From the NCBI RefSeq assembly GCF_002090135.1, contig NZ_BBRL01000008.1, forward strand, positions 124,001 to 188,000: DNA of 64,000 bases, written 5' to 3'. How positions within the stretch are numbered: position 1 is the first letter of the stretch; each line of letters opens with the position of its first letter. This DNA is from Demequina sp. NBRC 110055. GTDB taxonomy: Bacteria; Actinomycetota; Actinomycetes; Actinomycetales; Demequinaceae. Shown here one piece after another: positions 1-9,842 of the stretch. Below the pieces are notes generated by a model, which was given only the letters and a program-made list of their open reading frames with translations, searched no databases and was not told the DNA's origin. A program made the translations under genes and the position numbers.

Positions 1-565
1 GTCGCGGCCACGGTCTTGCACACGTCCTGCGCGAACAGGTCGCGGAAGAACGCCGGGTCAATGTACGCATCCGCGTTGCCGTCGGTCGTTCCCGGGAAGG
101 GGCGTATCACGAGGTGGTCGGTGACATCGGTGTGCCCACCGCCCAGGTGGTTCATGTCCTGGACCGACTCGCCCTCATCGGGCGCATATGCCGCAATGTA
201 GACGAGTGACTTCACGTCGGAATCGTCGGTGGCGGCGTTGGTGAGAACCACACCGCCGTATGAGCGGGCGACCAGGACGATGGGGCCATCAATGGTTGAG
301 AGGAAATCGCGCAGGTATGCCGCGTCGTATTCGGGCCCGCGCAGGGGGTTCGAAAAGGTCACGACCGGATATCCGGCGGCCTGCAGCACGGGGGTGACAA
401 GCGCCCATCCCGACGAGTCTGCAAAGGCGCCGTGAACGAGCACGATGGTCGGCTTGACGCCGCTGGGGCGGCGGACGGCTGGGCCGCGGCACTCGAAGCG
501 ACCACGCCCGTGAAGGCGAGGAGGCCGAGCGCGGCGATGCTCAGTCGCGTACGGCGTGGGATGAA
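1..565 (-). pseudogene. secreted alpha/beta hydrolase, frameshifted and cut by the left edge
   Basis: Reading leftward, one frame (about 565 to 460) encodes a typical signal peptide: Arg-rich start, then LSIAALGLLAFTGVV and an Ala-Ser-Ala cleavage region. A second frame (about 460 to 1) encodes an alpha/beta hydrolase: KPTIVLVHGAF oxyanion region, then ARSYGGV around the nucleophile Ser, then IAAYAPDEGES. The two halves belong to one protein but lie in different frames, so an indel of one or two bases lies near 451-475. I see no good start codon in the signal-peptide frame, and it overlaps the end of the neighbouring gene. The C-terminus is outside the window. Either a decayed gene or a base-calling error; the intact hydrolase half favours a recent event. 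Confidence 0.7.
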
Positions 566-1446
566 TCTGGGGGACGTGGGGTGACTCCCGGAGCAGCGGG
601 TGGACTGCTGGAGCCCGTCGGCATCGAGGTCGCGGACGGCTTCCGGCGACGGCGATGCGGGCGCGGGGCGGCGAAGTCCACAGCTTCGCCGTCGGGCAGC
701 CACTGGATGACCGTGGCTGAGGCGGGGTCGAGGGTGAGAGCGGCACGCATGCCGGCCTCACCGTCGACAAAGTGGGACCAGCCGTCATAGTGAGCGGGAA
801 CGGCGACGCGGGGACCGGTGGAGGCGACGAGTTTCGCGGCATCGGCCCCCGTCATCGTGAACCGGACAGGGCCTGTCACGCCGAACGCGACTCCCCCGCC
901 GTTGACGACCATGACGTCGACGTCCAACGCCCGTCCCGTACGGAGGAGCCTCCGGGTAAGAACGGTGTCGCCGGTGATCCACAACTCGGTGCGGGCCTGG
1001 CCCTCGCGGGACAATGCCAAGCCAATCACTGGTCCCGCGATGGGCAGGCTCAAGGGTGGACCGTGGCGCGCGGGCGTGGCGGTCGCGACGAGGGGTGGGA
1101 GACCCGCGGCCTCGAGCCGCACCGTCTGCCCGGCGCGAAGGCCCTTCACGTCCGGATGCGTGAGCCGACGGGCGCCCGCCCGCGTGGTGACGACGGTGGC
1201 AACCGTGGCAAGCAGGCGGCGGCCAGCGTCGTCGAGGTTGTCCGCGTGGTGGTCATGGCTGACGAAGGCGAGGTCCACAGAGCCGAGCGCCTCGAGGGGA
1301 AGCGCCGGCCCCGCCATCTTGATCGACGACGTTCCCCACCCAAACGCATAGCGGCGCCCGGGCGGGTCGAAGGTGGGATCGACGATCATGCGCCAGCCGC
1401 CGATCTCGACCAGGAGGGTGGGTCCGCCGATGCGCGTGAGCCTCAT
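541..1446 (-). CDS. MBL-fold metallo-hydrolase, UlaG-like
   Basis: A 301-aa cytoplasmic protein of the metallo-beta-lactamase fold (COG2220, UlaG-like group). It opens with LTRIGGPTLLVEIGGWRMIVDP, the usual first strands, followed by FVSHDHHADNLD, a variant of the HxHxDH metal site, then WITGDTVLT and a C-terminal VPAHYDGWSHF metal-ligand region. The last 50 residues are Pro/Arg/Ser rich and look like an unstructured extension. The ATG at 1446 is preferred over one 51 bases upstream because it follows the previous stop codon by 13 bases and begins exactly at the first strand. Second gene of a minus-strand hydrolase group. Substrate unknown. Confidence 0.85.
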   Translation of the reverse strand: MRLTRIGGPTLLVEIGGWRMIVDPTFDPPGRRYAFGWGTSSIKMAGPALPLEALGSVDLAFVSHDHHADNLDDAGRRLLATVATVVTTRAGARRLTHPDVKGLRAGQTVRLEAAGLPPLVATATPARHGPPLSLPIAGPVIGLALSREGQARTELWITGDTVLTRRLLRTGRALDVDVMVVNGGGVAFGVTGPVRFTMTGADAAKLVASTGPRVAVPAHYDGWSHFVDGEAGMRAALTLDPASATVIQWLPDGEAVDFAAPRPHRRRRKPSATSMPTGSSSPPAAPGVTPRPPDSSHAVRD

Positions 1447-1459
1447 GGTCGAGCCCGAC

Positions 1460-2302
1460 TCACGCCGCGGCCGAGCGCTGCCCAGGAGCCACAGCATGCG
1501 CCATGGCCCAGTCGAGGGCGTGGTCCGCGACCTCTTCCCATCCCTCTTGCGAAATGATGCGATGGGTGCGTCCCGGGTACTCGATGTGCTCGACGAGCGC
1601 CGGTCCCGCTGCGTACTTCTTCACCAGGGTCCTGTGGATCGCGGCCGGCACCACGTGGTCGATCTCCCCGGAGATGATGAGCAAAGGGGCACGGTCCGGC
1701 TTCGCGAAGTCGATGGCGGTGACTCCGGACCGTGTGCGCGGCAGGGACAACACACCCTCGAAGAACACCTGGTTGACGGCGGGGACTCCGTTCGCCTCAA
1801 ACTCGCGGTCGGACTCCTCGCGGGTGAGGTCGTTGCCGAAGGTGTAGTGGAAATGCGCGGGCGTGAGCGGCTTGGCGCCGCCCTTGCCAAAGGGGTTGGA
1901 CAGTACCGGGAGGCCCGACTTCAGGGTGGGCCATGGCAACGTCAGCACGCCCGCGGGCTGGCCGGGCTCCACGCCCACGCCCGCGACGCCGAGTCCACGG
2001 TCGAGCAACATCTGGGCGAACAGACCCCCGAAGGAGTGACCCATGATGATCGGAGGTGAGTCGAGACCACGGACGAAGGCGTCGTAGTGGTCGACGATCT
2101 CTCCGATCGAGCGTCCCCTCAGGGACGACGGGTCGGCGCGCACCTCGGCCGGAGTACGGTCGTCGATGCCGGGCCACCCGGGGACGTACACCACATGGCC
2201 GCGAGCGCGGAATCGCTCGGCCCAGGTGTTCCAACTGGAGGGCGTCATCCATAGGCCGTGGATGAGGACGATGGGCGGCAGTGCTGCCGACGCTGGGGAC
2301 AT
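1460..2302 (-). CDS. alpha/beta hydrolase
   Basis: A 280-aa alpha/beta hydrolase without a signal peptide. PPIVLIHGLWMTPSSW supplies the oxyanion-hole region, MGHSFGG holds the nucleophile Ser, ISGEIDHVVP the acid and GRTHRI the catalytic His, so the triad is complete. It resembles the large, poorly characterised group of lipase/esterase-like hydrolases found beside regulators in actinobacteria. It sits between two further hydrolase-fold genes on the same strand (13 and 13 bases apart), which suggests one transcript and a shared role in handling an ester or similar compound; the substrate cannot be read from sequence. Confidence 0.88.
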   Translation of the reverse strand: MSPASAALPPIVLIHGLWMTPSSWNTWAERFRARGHVVYVPGWPGIDDRTPAEVRADPSSLRGRSIGEIVDHYDAFVRGLDSPPIIMGHSFGGLFAQMLLDRGLGVAGVGVEPGQPAGVLTLPWPTLKSGLPVLSNPFGKGGAKPLTPAHFHYTFGNDLTREESDREFEANGVPAVNQVFFEGVLSLPRTRSGVTAIDFAKPDRAPLLIISGEIDHVVPAAIHRTLVKKYAAGPALVEHIEYPGRTHRIISQEGWEEVADHALDWAMAHAVAPGQRSAAA

Positions 2303-2315
2303 GGCTTACTCCTTG

Positions 2316-3140
2316 TTAGGCGTCAATGAACGCGAGCAGGTCCGCGTGAAGGCGCTCGCGGTCGGTATCGGGCAGGCCGTGCGCGCCGCCCTCGTAGACC
2401 AGCAAGGTTGCTCCCGGCACGGCGGCCGCCGACTTGCGGCCGCTGATGTCGAAGGGCACGATCTGGTCGTCGTCGCCGTGGATCACCAACAGCGGCACAT
2501 CGACCGCGGCGAGGTCGGGACGGAAATCCGTCGCCGAAAACGCCGCGATGCACTCGTAGGCGTTGCGGGTGCCGCTCGCCAGGCCCTGAAGCCAGAAGGC
2601 GTCGCGGGTGCCCTGCGGCACATCACCGCCACGGTTGTGACCAAAGAACGGGCCGTCGGCCAGGTCTCGGTACAGCTGGGAGCGATTGGCGGCCTCACCG
2701 GCCCTGATGCCGTCGAAGACGTCTTCGGGTAGGCCATCCGGATTGTCGTCGGTGCGCACCATGAGCGGTGGCACGGCGGACACGAGCACAAGCTTCGCCA
2801 CGCGCGCCGACCCGTGGCGCCCCACATAGTGGAGGACCTCCCCGCCGCCAGTGGAATGCCCCACGAGGGTGACGTCCGTGACGTCAAGATGATCGAGCAG
2901 GCATGCGAGGTCATCGGCGTAGGTGTCCATCTCGTTGCCGCCCCAGGTCTGAGTCGACCGGCCGTGGCCGCGGCGGTCATGGGCGATGGCACGGTGCCCA
3001 TGAGTGGCCAAGAACAGCGCGGTCGCCTCCCAGGCGTCCGAATTCAACGGCCAGCCGTGGCTGAGCAGGACGGGCGATCCGTCGCCTCCCCAGTCCTTGT
3101 AGAAGATCTGCGTGCCGTCTTCGGTGGTGACGAACGGCAT
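2316..3140 (-). CDS. alpha/beta hydrolase, non-haem chloroperoxidase type
   Basis: A 274-aa protein of the cofactor-free chloroperoxidase/esterase group. Visible features are TQIFYKDWG (typical opening), [13 protein letters not shown], the nucleophile motif [21 protein letters not shown] for the acid and GGAHGL for the catalytic His. The start at 3140 (MPFVTTEDG) follows GGGAGGC seven bases upstream; an in-frame ATG at 3155 lies within that ribosome site and is less likely. First gene of the minus-strand hydrolase cluster. Family members are mostly esterases in vivo; haloperoxidase activity is a side reaction, so the product name should not be taken as a function. Confidence 0.9.
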   Translation of the reverse strand: MPFVTTEDGTQIFYKDWGGDGSPVLLSHGWPLNSDAWEATALFLATHGHRAIAHDRRGHGRSTQTWGGNEMDTYADDLACLLDHLDVTDVTLVGHSTGGGEVLHYVGRHGSARVAKLVLVSAVPPLMVRTDDNPDGLPEDVFDGIRAGEAANRSQLYRDLADGPFFGHNRGGDVPQGTRDAFWLQGLASGTRNAYECIAAFSATDFRPDLAAVDVPLLVIHGDDDQIVPFDISGRKSAAAVPGATLLVYEGGAHGLPDTDRERLHADLLAFIDA

Positions 3141-3289
3141 GGAAGCCTCCCGCATCTCGGTGGCCCCGCGAGGGGATTCCGGGGCCCGTGGCTTTCATCG
3201 TTCGCCGCGCGCCCAAGGAGCGCACCACGCGCCGCACGTAGTTGTCGGCGGCTACGCGCGCTGGTGCTTGCGAGCGTTAGCGTCGACGC

Positions 3290-6035
3290 CTACACGGGCG
3301 GCCGTGTCGCACGCTCCAGGGCGTCGGCCAACTGGCGTCGTGACGTCACCGAGAGCTTGATGAAGACCTTCCGCAGGTGATAGTCGACGGTATTGGCGCT
3401 GATGAAGAGCCTCGCCCCTATCTCGGCGTTCGTGCGCCCGCGCGCCGCCAAACCGGCGACGGCCTCTTCACGAGGGGTAAGGTCACTGCCCTCCATCGCC
3501 TTCGTGCGGACGGGTGCGATGAGTCCACCCGCGGCGAGCCCTATCAGCGAACACGGGTGCGCCGGCCTCAACGAAGAGCTCGAGCGCGCGGGTCAGGTGA
3601 GCGGCGGCGTCAAGTCGGCGGCCGCGCCTGCGCAGCCACTCGCCGTACAAGAGGTGCGAACGACCTCGCTCGCCCACCATCCCGGTACGGTCAAGGTGGG
3701 CGATGGACTCGAGATAGTGATGCGCGGCGTCTGCCCCTGTTGCCAGCAGAGCGGCGGCACGGGCGGCCAGGCCGAGCGCCCATGGTCGCTGGCACGCCGT
3801 CGCGATGGCCGTCATCTCCCCTGCGAGGCTCTGTGCCTCGTCGAGGTGATCGGAACGCACTGCGGCCTCGATGGCGTCGGGTATCTGGGAGTATGACGCC
3901 TGCAGGAAGGGCGCCGCGAGCGCGTCGCTCAGGCCGCGATAGGCCCCCTCATAGTCGCCTTCAGCGATCTGACGGAGCGACCAGTGAGTTCGGCCGATGC
4001 GGACCACCCCACCGAACCCCATCGCCTCGAGTGCGCCTTCCACCTGAGCGAGGGTGTCGGAGGGAACCCCCGACCACGCCAGGACCGCAGGATTGATCGC
4101 GAGCGCGTCCGCGTATCCCAGCATGTGGCGCACCTCCTCGCTCTGAGCCAGGAGAGCCTGGGCCGCCGCAGGACGGCCTCGCGCCATTTCCACCGTGCTG
4201 GCGGTCCACAGCACCGCGTCGAGCTCGCGCAGGGCACCGACGCGGCGCGCACCCGCGGCGGCCCGCTCGAACAGCGCGGCGGCCGCGTCCGCATCCCACA
4301 CTCCCAGCGTGGGCACCACCAGGGTCGACGCGAAGGCGATCAGTTCCTCATCCTCCAGCGCATGCAGCGTGCGCGACGCTGCCTCAATCACGGGCACAGC
4401 ATCCACGTAGGCATCCAGGATCATGGCGGCGACAGCGGCAAGGACCTGGGCCGTGGCGTCGGTGGCGTCACCCACCGCGAGACGTGCCCGCTCACCAAAC
4501 GGCCGGAGGTCGCGGATCACGTCGGCAGGTAGCGCCACCTGCATGACCTCGAAGGCGAAGAGCAAGAGGCGACGTTCGAGTGGCGCGGAGATACCGCGCA
4601 CGGCATCGGCCGCCGCCACGATCTCGTGCACGATGGCGCCGGCACCGGACATCTGCGAGAGGAACAGCGCACATTGAGTGGTCACGATGAGAAGCCGCGC
4701 GCTCAGCTCGGCATCGAGGTCGTCTCGCCTGAGGTCCGCGACCCATTCCATCGCGAGACGGGCACGTCCACCTGAGATGGCAGCCTCGGCCGCTGCGATG
4801 AGGAATTCGTGTGCCTGCTCGGTGCGAGGGCTGAGGCCTGCGGCTCGCTCGAGCAGGCGCGCACACGTCACACGTGCACCTCGCGCCGCGGCACGATCCG
4901 CCAGGCCCGCAAGCGCCGCGGCGATGTCCCCGTCGGGCCCTGAGGCCGCCGTCGCCGCGTGTTGGACCGCGAATTCGTCGTGGCCGACGGACACGTAGTA
5001 GTCCCGCAAGGCGGCGTGTACGGCCCGCCGGTCACGGTCTGGCGCCGTCGAGTACACCGCCGCACGCACCAGAGGGTGGCGCATCCTGATGGAGTCTCGG
5101 ATGCTCACCAGTCCTGCCTGCTCGACCTCCGCGGAGGCGTCGTCCGTCACGCCCAGTGTCCCGGCCGCCGTACGCACGGCTGAGGCGTCACCCGTCCCCT
5201 CCGCCGCGGCGATCAAGAGCCATGTGCGACCTTCGTGCGTGAGCCCCGCCGCGAGGGCGGCGTAGTGGCTTTCGAGTCGAGGCCCGATGGGCCCGGGTTC
5301 CACGCCCATCGCCACTCGAGTGAGGTCATGGGTGTTCCACTCGCGTGCGACCTCACAGACCGCCAAAGGGTTGCCCGCCGTGGAGGCGACGATCGCATGT
5401 TCGACGTCGATCTCGACGGGAGCGTCAATGAGGCTGCGCAACAGGTCGGTCGTCTCACGCGTGCCGAGCCTCTCGAGGGCGAGCGTATCCACCCCAGCGA
5501 AGGCCGCCTGCGCCGCGTCGTCGAGACGGCTGGCGACGATGAGGGCGATGGCCTCGGCTCCCAGGCGCCGCGCGACGAATCCGAGGACCTCGGCGGATTC
5601 GGCGTCAAGCAGGTGTGCATCGTCGACCAGCATCACCACGGGTGTGCGCGCTGACCATTGGGCAGCGAGGCCGAGGACTGCGAGCCCCACGAGCGAGGCG
5701 CGCGGCGGCGGTCCATCACCATGGCCGAGCGCGATCTGGAGCGCGTCCCGCTGTGCGACAGGCAGCGCATCGATGGCGGCCAGGATGGGGCTGACCAGGC
5801 GTTCCAGCGCGCCATACGGGATCGCGGTCTCGACATCGCACGCGAGAATGCGCGTGACCGCCATCGACGTAGCGCCGGCCTGGGCCGTGTCCACCAGGGC
5901 CGTCTTTCCGATGCCTGGATCCCCCAGGATCAAGAGCGCGCCCCCGTGGCCGTTGCGCGCTGCAGCAATGAGCGCCTCGACTCTGCCCCGCTCCACCTCG
6001 CGCCCCACCAAGCGAGCGGGCTCGCGTGAGCCCAT
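3290..6035 (-). pseudogene. LAL-family LuxR transcriptional regulator with a frame break before the DNA-binding domain
   Basis: The main frame gives 850 residues: Walker A GDPGIGKT at 38-45, Walker B VVMLVDDAHLLD at 133-144, then a long alpha-helical, TPR-like region, the standard plan of large ATP-binding LuxR regulators that respond to metabolites such as sugars. The frame ends in a nonsense tail after RARRG. A different frame between about 3540 and 3290 continues with [10 protein letters not shown] and a complete LuxR HTH ([20 protein letters not shown], then [14 protein letters not shown]). The two halves fit together without loss, so an indel lies near 3525-3545. As read, the ATPase protein would lack its DNA-binding domain. 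Divergent from the DfsB-like gene and downstream-facing to the hydrolase cluster it may once control. Confidence 0.85.
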
Positions 6036-6133
6036 GTCGGCAACACTAGCAACGCCGTGCGGCCAGCGACAGAGTGATGTCCTGTCCGGCGAAGGCCTGT
6101 CACACTCGGGGCGAGGGCCTTACGATGCGAGGT

Positions 6134-6619
6134 ATGTCACCTGCCACCGTCGACGAGCTCATTTCCTCCGCCGACGAACGACTGGACTCGCTGCTGGCTG
6201 TCGCCGACGCGGAACGCGACCGTCACCTGGGCGATGCCTACCTTGGCCGACGCACCACCGACGTGCTCACCCACCTGCACGCCTGGCATCTGCTGTTTTT
6301 CGACTGGATCGATGCTGAGAACGCAGGCGAGGAACCCGAATTCCCCGCGGCCGGATACACCTGGCGGGACCTCACCTCGCTCAACGACGCCCTCTACTTC
6401 GCGCACCGTCACTGGACGTACGAGGAGGCGCGCGGTTTGCTCATCGAGTCTCACGGCCGCCTGTGCGCGCTGCTCAGGCGCCTCGACGACGAGCGGCTCT
6501 TCGATACCGAGGCGCGCCCCTGGCTCGGACGCGAGTCGCTTGCCGAGGTCGCCGACGAGTGCTTGGGCAACCATTACGCGTGGGGCGAGGCCGTCCTTGC
6601 GAAGGCCATCGCTCAGTGA
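6134..6619 (+). CDS. ClbS/DfsB-family four-helix protein
   Basis: A 161-aa protein of the ClbS/DfsB (DUF1706) family within the DinB-like four-helix superfamily. Characteristic pieces are the VDELISSADERLDSLLAV opening helix, TDVLTHLHAWHLLFFDW, PAAGYTWRDLTSLND and the final NHYAWGEAVLAKA. ClbS protects colibactin producers by opening the cyclopropane warhead, and DfsB is a related hydrolase; for this member the substrate is unknown. An alternative ATG nine bases upstream (6125) is possible; I chose 6134 because the sequence from there matches the usual length. Transcribed divergently from the LuxR regulator, and its stop overlaps the next start (GTGA). Confidence 0.85.
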   Translation: MSPATVDELISSADERLDSLLAVADAERDRHLGDAYLGRRTTDVLTHLHAWHLLFFDWIDAENAGEEPEFPAAGYTWRDLTSLNDALYFAHRHWTYEEARGLLIESHGRLCALLRRLDDERLFDTEARPWLGRESLAEVADECLGNHYAWGEAVLAKAIAQ

Positions 6620-7704
6620 GCTTCGCCGCCCGGCCGGCCGCGGCATCGGCCGCCCGTACCTCACGCATTGACGGCCTCGACCTCGCGCGCGGCTTGGCCG
6701 TGCTCGGCATGGTGGGTGCGCACGTGGGCGACAACGAGTCATGGGACTGGCTTGTCGTGACGCACGGCTTCCCGTCGGCGCTCTTCGCGGTGCTCGCGGG
6801 AGTGTCGATGACGATGATGCTGACCCGCCGCGGCACGGTGGCGGTCGCGGCGGTGGAGGACGCCGACGCGCGACGCACACGGATCCGGATCGCCGTGCGG
6901 GGGGCCATGCTCGTCGGTCTCGGACTCGTCCTCGCACTTCTGGGTACGCCCGTCGTGGTCATCCTCACCAACCTTGGCGTGATGTTCTGGTTGACGATCC
7001 CGCTGCTACGGGTCCGCACCGACGTGCTGCTCGTCCTCGCGGGCTTGTGTCTCGGCCTCGGCGGCTACGTGGCGCTACAGATCGACGCGGTCGTGGGTCA
7101 CGGGTCCCTGTGGGGAACCGCCTACCCTGGCATTCTGGTGGTGGGCGCGCTGTGGGGCCCCTACTATCCGGCGCTCGCATGGATGGGGTACGTCCTCATC
7201 GGGGTGTGCGTGGGGCGGTTCGATCTGCGCTCCGACCGCGTGGTGCTCGTGTTGCTGGGGCTCGCGTTGACCGCGATCGTCACCGCGCGGCGCATCGTGG
7301 CGATCTCCCTCAGCGAGGGTGCGGATCCCGCGTCGTGGTGGCTGGACCTCACCGACCACAGCTACTCCCCCGTCGAGATGATGACCAATGTGGGTGTCGC
7401 CCTGCTTGTCATCGGGGCGTCCCTGTCGGTCGCGCGCGTCGCCAGGCCCGCGGTGTGGCCTCTATTGGCCGTGGGGTCGATGGCGCTCACGGCATACGTG
7501 GGGCACCTCATCGTGATCGTTTTCGTGGGCACGGAGATCGTGTGGGAGCCGTCCAACGTGTCGCTCGTGGCCCTGTGGCTCGGGATCGTCGTGATGTGCT
7601 CGCTGTGGCGCTGGCGCCTGGGCGCCGGGCCGCTCGAACGCTGGCTGACCGCATGGTCGACGCGGGCGGCCGATGCTCGCGTGCCCTCAGGCCTGGGACA
7701 ATAG
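6616..7704 (+). CDS. heparan-alpha-glucosaminide acetyltransferase-like membrane protein (DUF1624/DUF418 type)
   Basis: A 362-aa integral membrane protein starting at a GTG that overlaps the stop of the previous gene. SRIDGLDLARGLAVLGMVGA is the signature opening of the DUF1624/HGSNAT and DUF418 membrane acyltransferase-like families; about ten hydrophobic segments follow, ending with LTAYVGHLIVIV, also typical. Family members are thought to move acyl groups across the membrane onto surface glycans, but few have been assayed. Its co-translation with the DfsB-like gene is suggestive only. The C-terminal tail after the last membrane helix contains a copy of the dispersed 9-bp word (7668). Confidence 0.82.
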   Translation: MSFAARPAAASAARTSRIDGLDLARGLAVLGMVGAHVGDNESWDWLVVTHGFPSALFAVLAGVSMTMMLTRRGTVAVAAVEDADARRTRIRIAVRGAMLVGLGLVLALLGTPVVVILTNLGVMFWLTIPLLRVRTDVLLVLAGLCLGLGGYVALQIDAVVGHGSLWGTAYPGILVVGALWGPYYPALAWMGYVLIGVCVGRFDLRSDRVVLVLLGLALTAIVTARRIVAISLSEGADPASWWLDLTDHSYSPVEMMTNVGVALLVIGASLSVARVARPAVWPLLAVGSMALTAYVGHLIVIVFVGTEIVWEPSNVSLVALWLGIVVMCSLWRWRLGAGPLERWLTAWSTRAADARVPSGLGQ

Positions 7705-7708
7705 CGAG

Positions 7709-8584
7709 ATGCCCACCCTCGCCGCCGCCGTGCTCAGCCCCGCCGCCTGGCGTGAGCAGTCACGGGCCCACGAGGAACGGGCCGATGCCCTCACCGCCGG
7801 CCGCCGCGAGCGCGCCGCCAGGGGCGAGCGCCACGCCATCGAGGACTTCTTGTTCGAGTACTTCGGTCTCAAGCCCGGCCAAATACGCCGGTGGCACCCG
7901 GGCGTCGGGGTCGGATTGCAGGCGGCCGATGCGCATACCTGCGCCCGTTGGTACGTCACCTCACCCGACGGCACCACGGCTCTCGACGCGGCCACCTTCG
8001 CCGCGGACCGCGGCGAGGCGGTCGTGCATATCCGCCGACTGCTTGCGGCGACGGCGGGCCGCAAACCGCTTCTAGGGTGCTTTGGAATGCACGAGTGGGC
8101 CATGGTCTACCGCGCAGACTCCGACCTTCGCCACCCGCTGCCCCTGCGGCTCGGCCAGGACGGCACCGACGCCGCGGTCGAGGCAAATCCCCTGGTGTGC
8201 ACGCACATCGACGCGTTCCGGTTCTTCACGGCGCCGGCGGTGCCGCGCAACGCGCATCAACTCACGCGCGACACTCAGGTCGCGATGGAGCAGCCGGGGT
8301 GCCTCCACGCCACCATGGACCTATACAAGTGGGCCTACAAGCTGGGCCCCGCCGTGCCGGGCAACCTGCTGCTTGACTGCTTCGAACTCGCGCGCGATGT
8401 GCGCTACGTCGACATGCAGGCGTCGCCCTACGACGTGTCGTCGTACGGGCTAGAGCCGATCGCGGTCGAGACCCCGGAGGGCAAGAGCGAGTACGCCGCG
8501 CGGCAGCGAGAGTTCACCCGCCGGGCCGCTCCGTTGCGCGAGCGCCTCATCGAGGTGTGTGACGCGATTCTCGCGCGCCGCTGA
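7709..8584 (+). CDS. conserved actinobacterial protein, often labelled 3-methyladenine DNA glycosylase
   Basis: A 291-aa soluble protein. The pattern LSPAAWREQSRAHEERADAL, GERHAIEDFLFEYF, RRWHPG and LGCFGMHEWAMVY is shared by a family confined mainly to actinobacteria that databases often name 3-methyladenine DNA glycosylase. I see no helix-hairpin-helix or other glycosylase active-site feature, so the label is doubtful. The conserved His, Cys and Glu in CFGMHEWAMVY might form a catalytic or metal site. It begins 4 bases after the preceding gene and is probably co-transcribed with it. Confidence 0.75.
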   Translation: MPTLAAAVLSPAAWREQSRAHEERADALTAGRRERAARGERHAIEDFLFEYFGLKPGQIRRWHPGVGVGLQAADAHTCARWYVTSPDGTTALDAATFAADRGEAVVHIRRLLAATAGRKPLLGCFGMHEWAMVYRADSDLRHPLPLRLGQDGTDAAVEANPLVCTHIDAFRFFTAPAVPRNAHQLTRDTQVAMEQPGCLHATMDLYKWAYKLGPAVPGNLLLDCFELARDVRYVDMQASPYDVSSYGLEPIAVETPEGKSEYAARQREFTRRAAPLRERLIEVCDAILARR

Positions 8585-8666
8585 ACCCACGACGACTCGT
8601 CTCCGCCCGCGAGGCCGGGGACGACGTCGGCACGGAGGCGGGCAATTACGTGCGTCCGCTGTGAGC

Positions 8667-8687
8667 AAAATGCGCTAGGGTCATTTT
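8667..8687. promoter_or_regulatory. candidate operator upstream of the iron transporter
   Basis: Perfect 6-bp inverted arms AAAATG and CATTTT separated by nine bases, about 95 bases before the start of the binding-protein gene. The surrounding DNA is GC-rich, so these AT-rich arms stand out. It does not match the DtxR/IdeR iron box. Likely a metal- or redox-sensing repressor site. Confidence 0.4.
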
Positions 8688-8780
8688 CCGTACGCAGATG
8701 TTGCGTATTTGGGCGCGGCGCCGCACCCTCCTCCACCCGACCGAGGGGCGGGCGCTTGCGCCCTCCCGGAAGAGAGACCC

Positions 8781-9824
8781 ATGGCTTTTGCACGATCCCT
8801 CGCGACGATCACCACCATCGCCGCATCGACCGTCGTCTTCGCCGGTTGCGCGTCGAGTGACGACGCCGAGTCGACGGCGACCTCCGACGCCGCTGCCGCT
8901 GCGGCCGAGAGCGCGAGCGAGCCGCAGACCGTCACCTACACGTGGGACCGCAACATTGCGGGCGAGGATGAGGATCCCGAGTTCGAGGAGACCAGCGTCG
9001 ATGTACCGGTCAACCCGCAGACGATTGTGGTGTTCGACATTGCCTCGCTCGACACGATTGGAGCCCTCGGCGGCGAGATCGCCGGTGCGCCGCTGGACTT
9101 CGTTCCCGACTACCTCTCCGGCTACCTGGCAGACGATGCCTTCAACGCCGGCACCCTGTTCGAGGCGGACCTCCTCGAGATCGAGGCCCAGCAGCCCGAC
9201 CTCATCGTGATCGGCGGCCGCTCGTCCGCGATGTACGACGACCTGAGCGCCATCGCCCCCACCGTCGATACGTCGATTTCGGGATCCTTCGAGGACACGC
9301 TCGAGAAGAGTGCCACCTTCTTCGGCGAGGTCCTGGGAGCCGAGGACGAAGCCAATGCCGTCCTCGCCGACCTGGAGGCCGGAATCGCCGAGGTGCGGGC
9401 GGCCACGGCGGACGCCGGCACCGGGCTGGGACTCATGGTGTCGGGAGGCTCCCTCAGCGCCATGTCGCCCGCCGGCGAGGGCGCGAACACACCGGCGGTC
9501 CGTGGCGGACTCATCTACGACGTCTTCGGCGTCACGCCGGTCGTCGACAACATCGCCTCGGCTACCCACGGCGAGCCCGTCTCGTTCGAGTTCCTGCTCG
9601 AGAACGACCCCGACTACCTCTACGTCGTCGACCGCGACGCCGCCGTGGGTGAGGATGACGCCCAGGCAGCCGCCGAGGTCCTCGACAACGACATCGTTCA
9701 CCAGACCACCGCATACCAGGAGGACCAGATCATTTACTTGGACCCCACCCCCTGGTACATCATCTTCGGCGGACTCGACACGACGCAGCTCATGATCGAC
9801 GACATGATGCAGATCACCGACTAA
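8781..9824 (+). CDS. iron-siderophore ABC transporter, substrate-binding lipoprotein
   Basis: A 347-aa lipoprotein. The signal peptide ends in VVFAGCAS (lipobox, Cys lipidated), followed by an acidic Ser/Ala-rich linker and a class III periplasmic-binding fold (FepB/YclQ type): VVFDIASLDTIGALG, PDLIVIGGRSS, YVVDRDAAVG. It should capture a ferric siderophore, probably a catecholate, outside the membrane and deliver it to the two permeases that follow. The start follows GGAAGAGAG. First gene of a four-gene transporter operon with its own upstream palindrome. Confidence 0.92.
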   Translation: MAFARSLATITTIAASTVVFAGCASSDDAESTATSDAAAAAAESASEPQTVTYTWDRNIAGEDEDPEFEETSVDVPVNPQTIVVFDIASLDTIGALGGEIAGAPLDFVPDYLSGYLADDAFNAGTLFEADLLEIEAQQPDLIVIGGRSSAMYDDLSAIAPTVDTSISGSFEDTLEKSATFFGEVLGAEDEANAVLADLEAGIAEVRAATADAGTGLGLMVSGGSLSAMSPAGEGANTPAVRGGLIYDVFGVTPVVDNIASATHGEPVSFEFLLENDPDYLYVVDRDAAVGEDDAQAAAEVLDNDIVHQTTAYQEDQIIYLDPTPWYIIFGGLDTTQLMIDDMMQITD

Positions 9825-9842
9825 GGGCTCAGATTCGTTCTG

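Noticed and set aside
3290-8584. Secondary-metabolite gene cluster around the LAL regulator and DfsB/ClbS-like gene
   Set aside because: LAL regulators and ClbS-like proteins can occur with such clusters, but no synthase, carrier protein or tailoring set is present.
7709-8584. DNA 3-methyladenine glycosylase function
   Set aside because: The common database label has no visible active-site support (no HhH or AAG-type motif), so only the label is mentioned.
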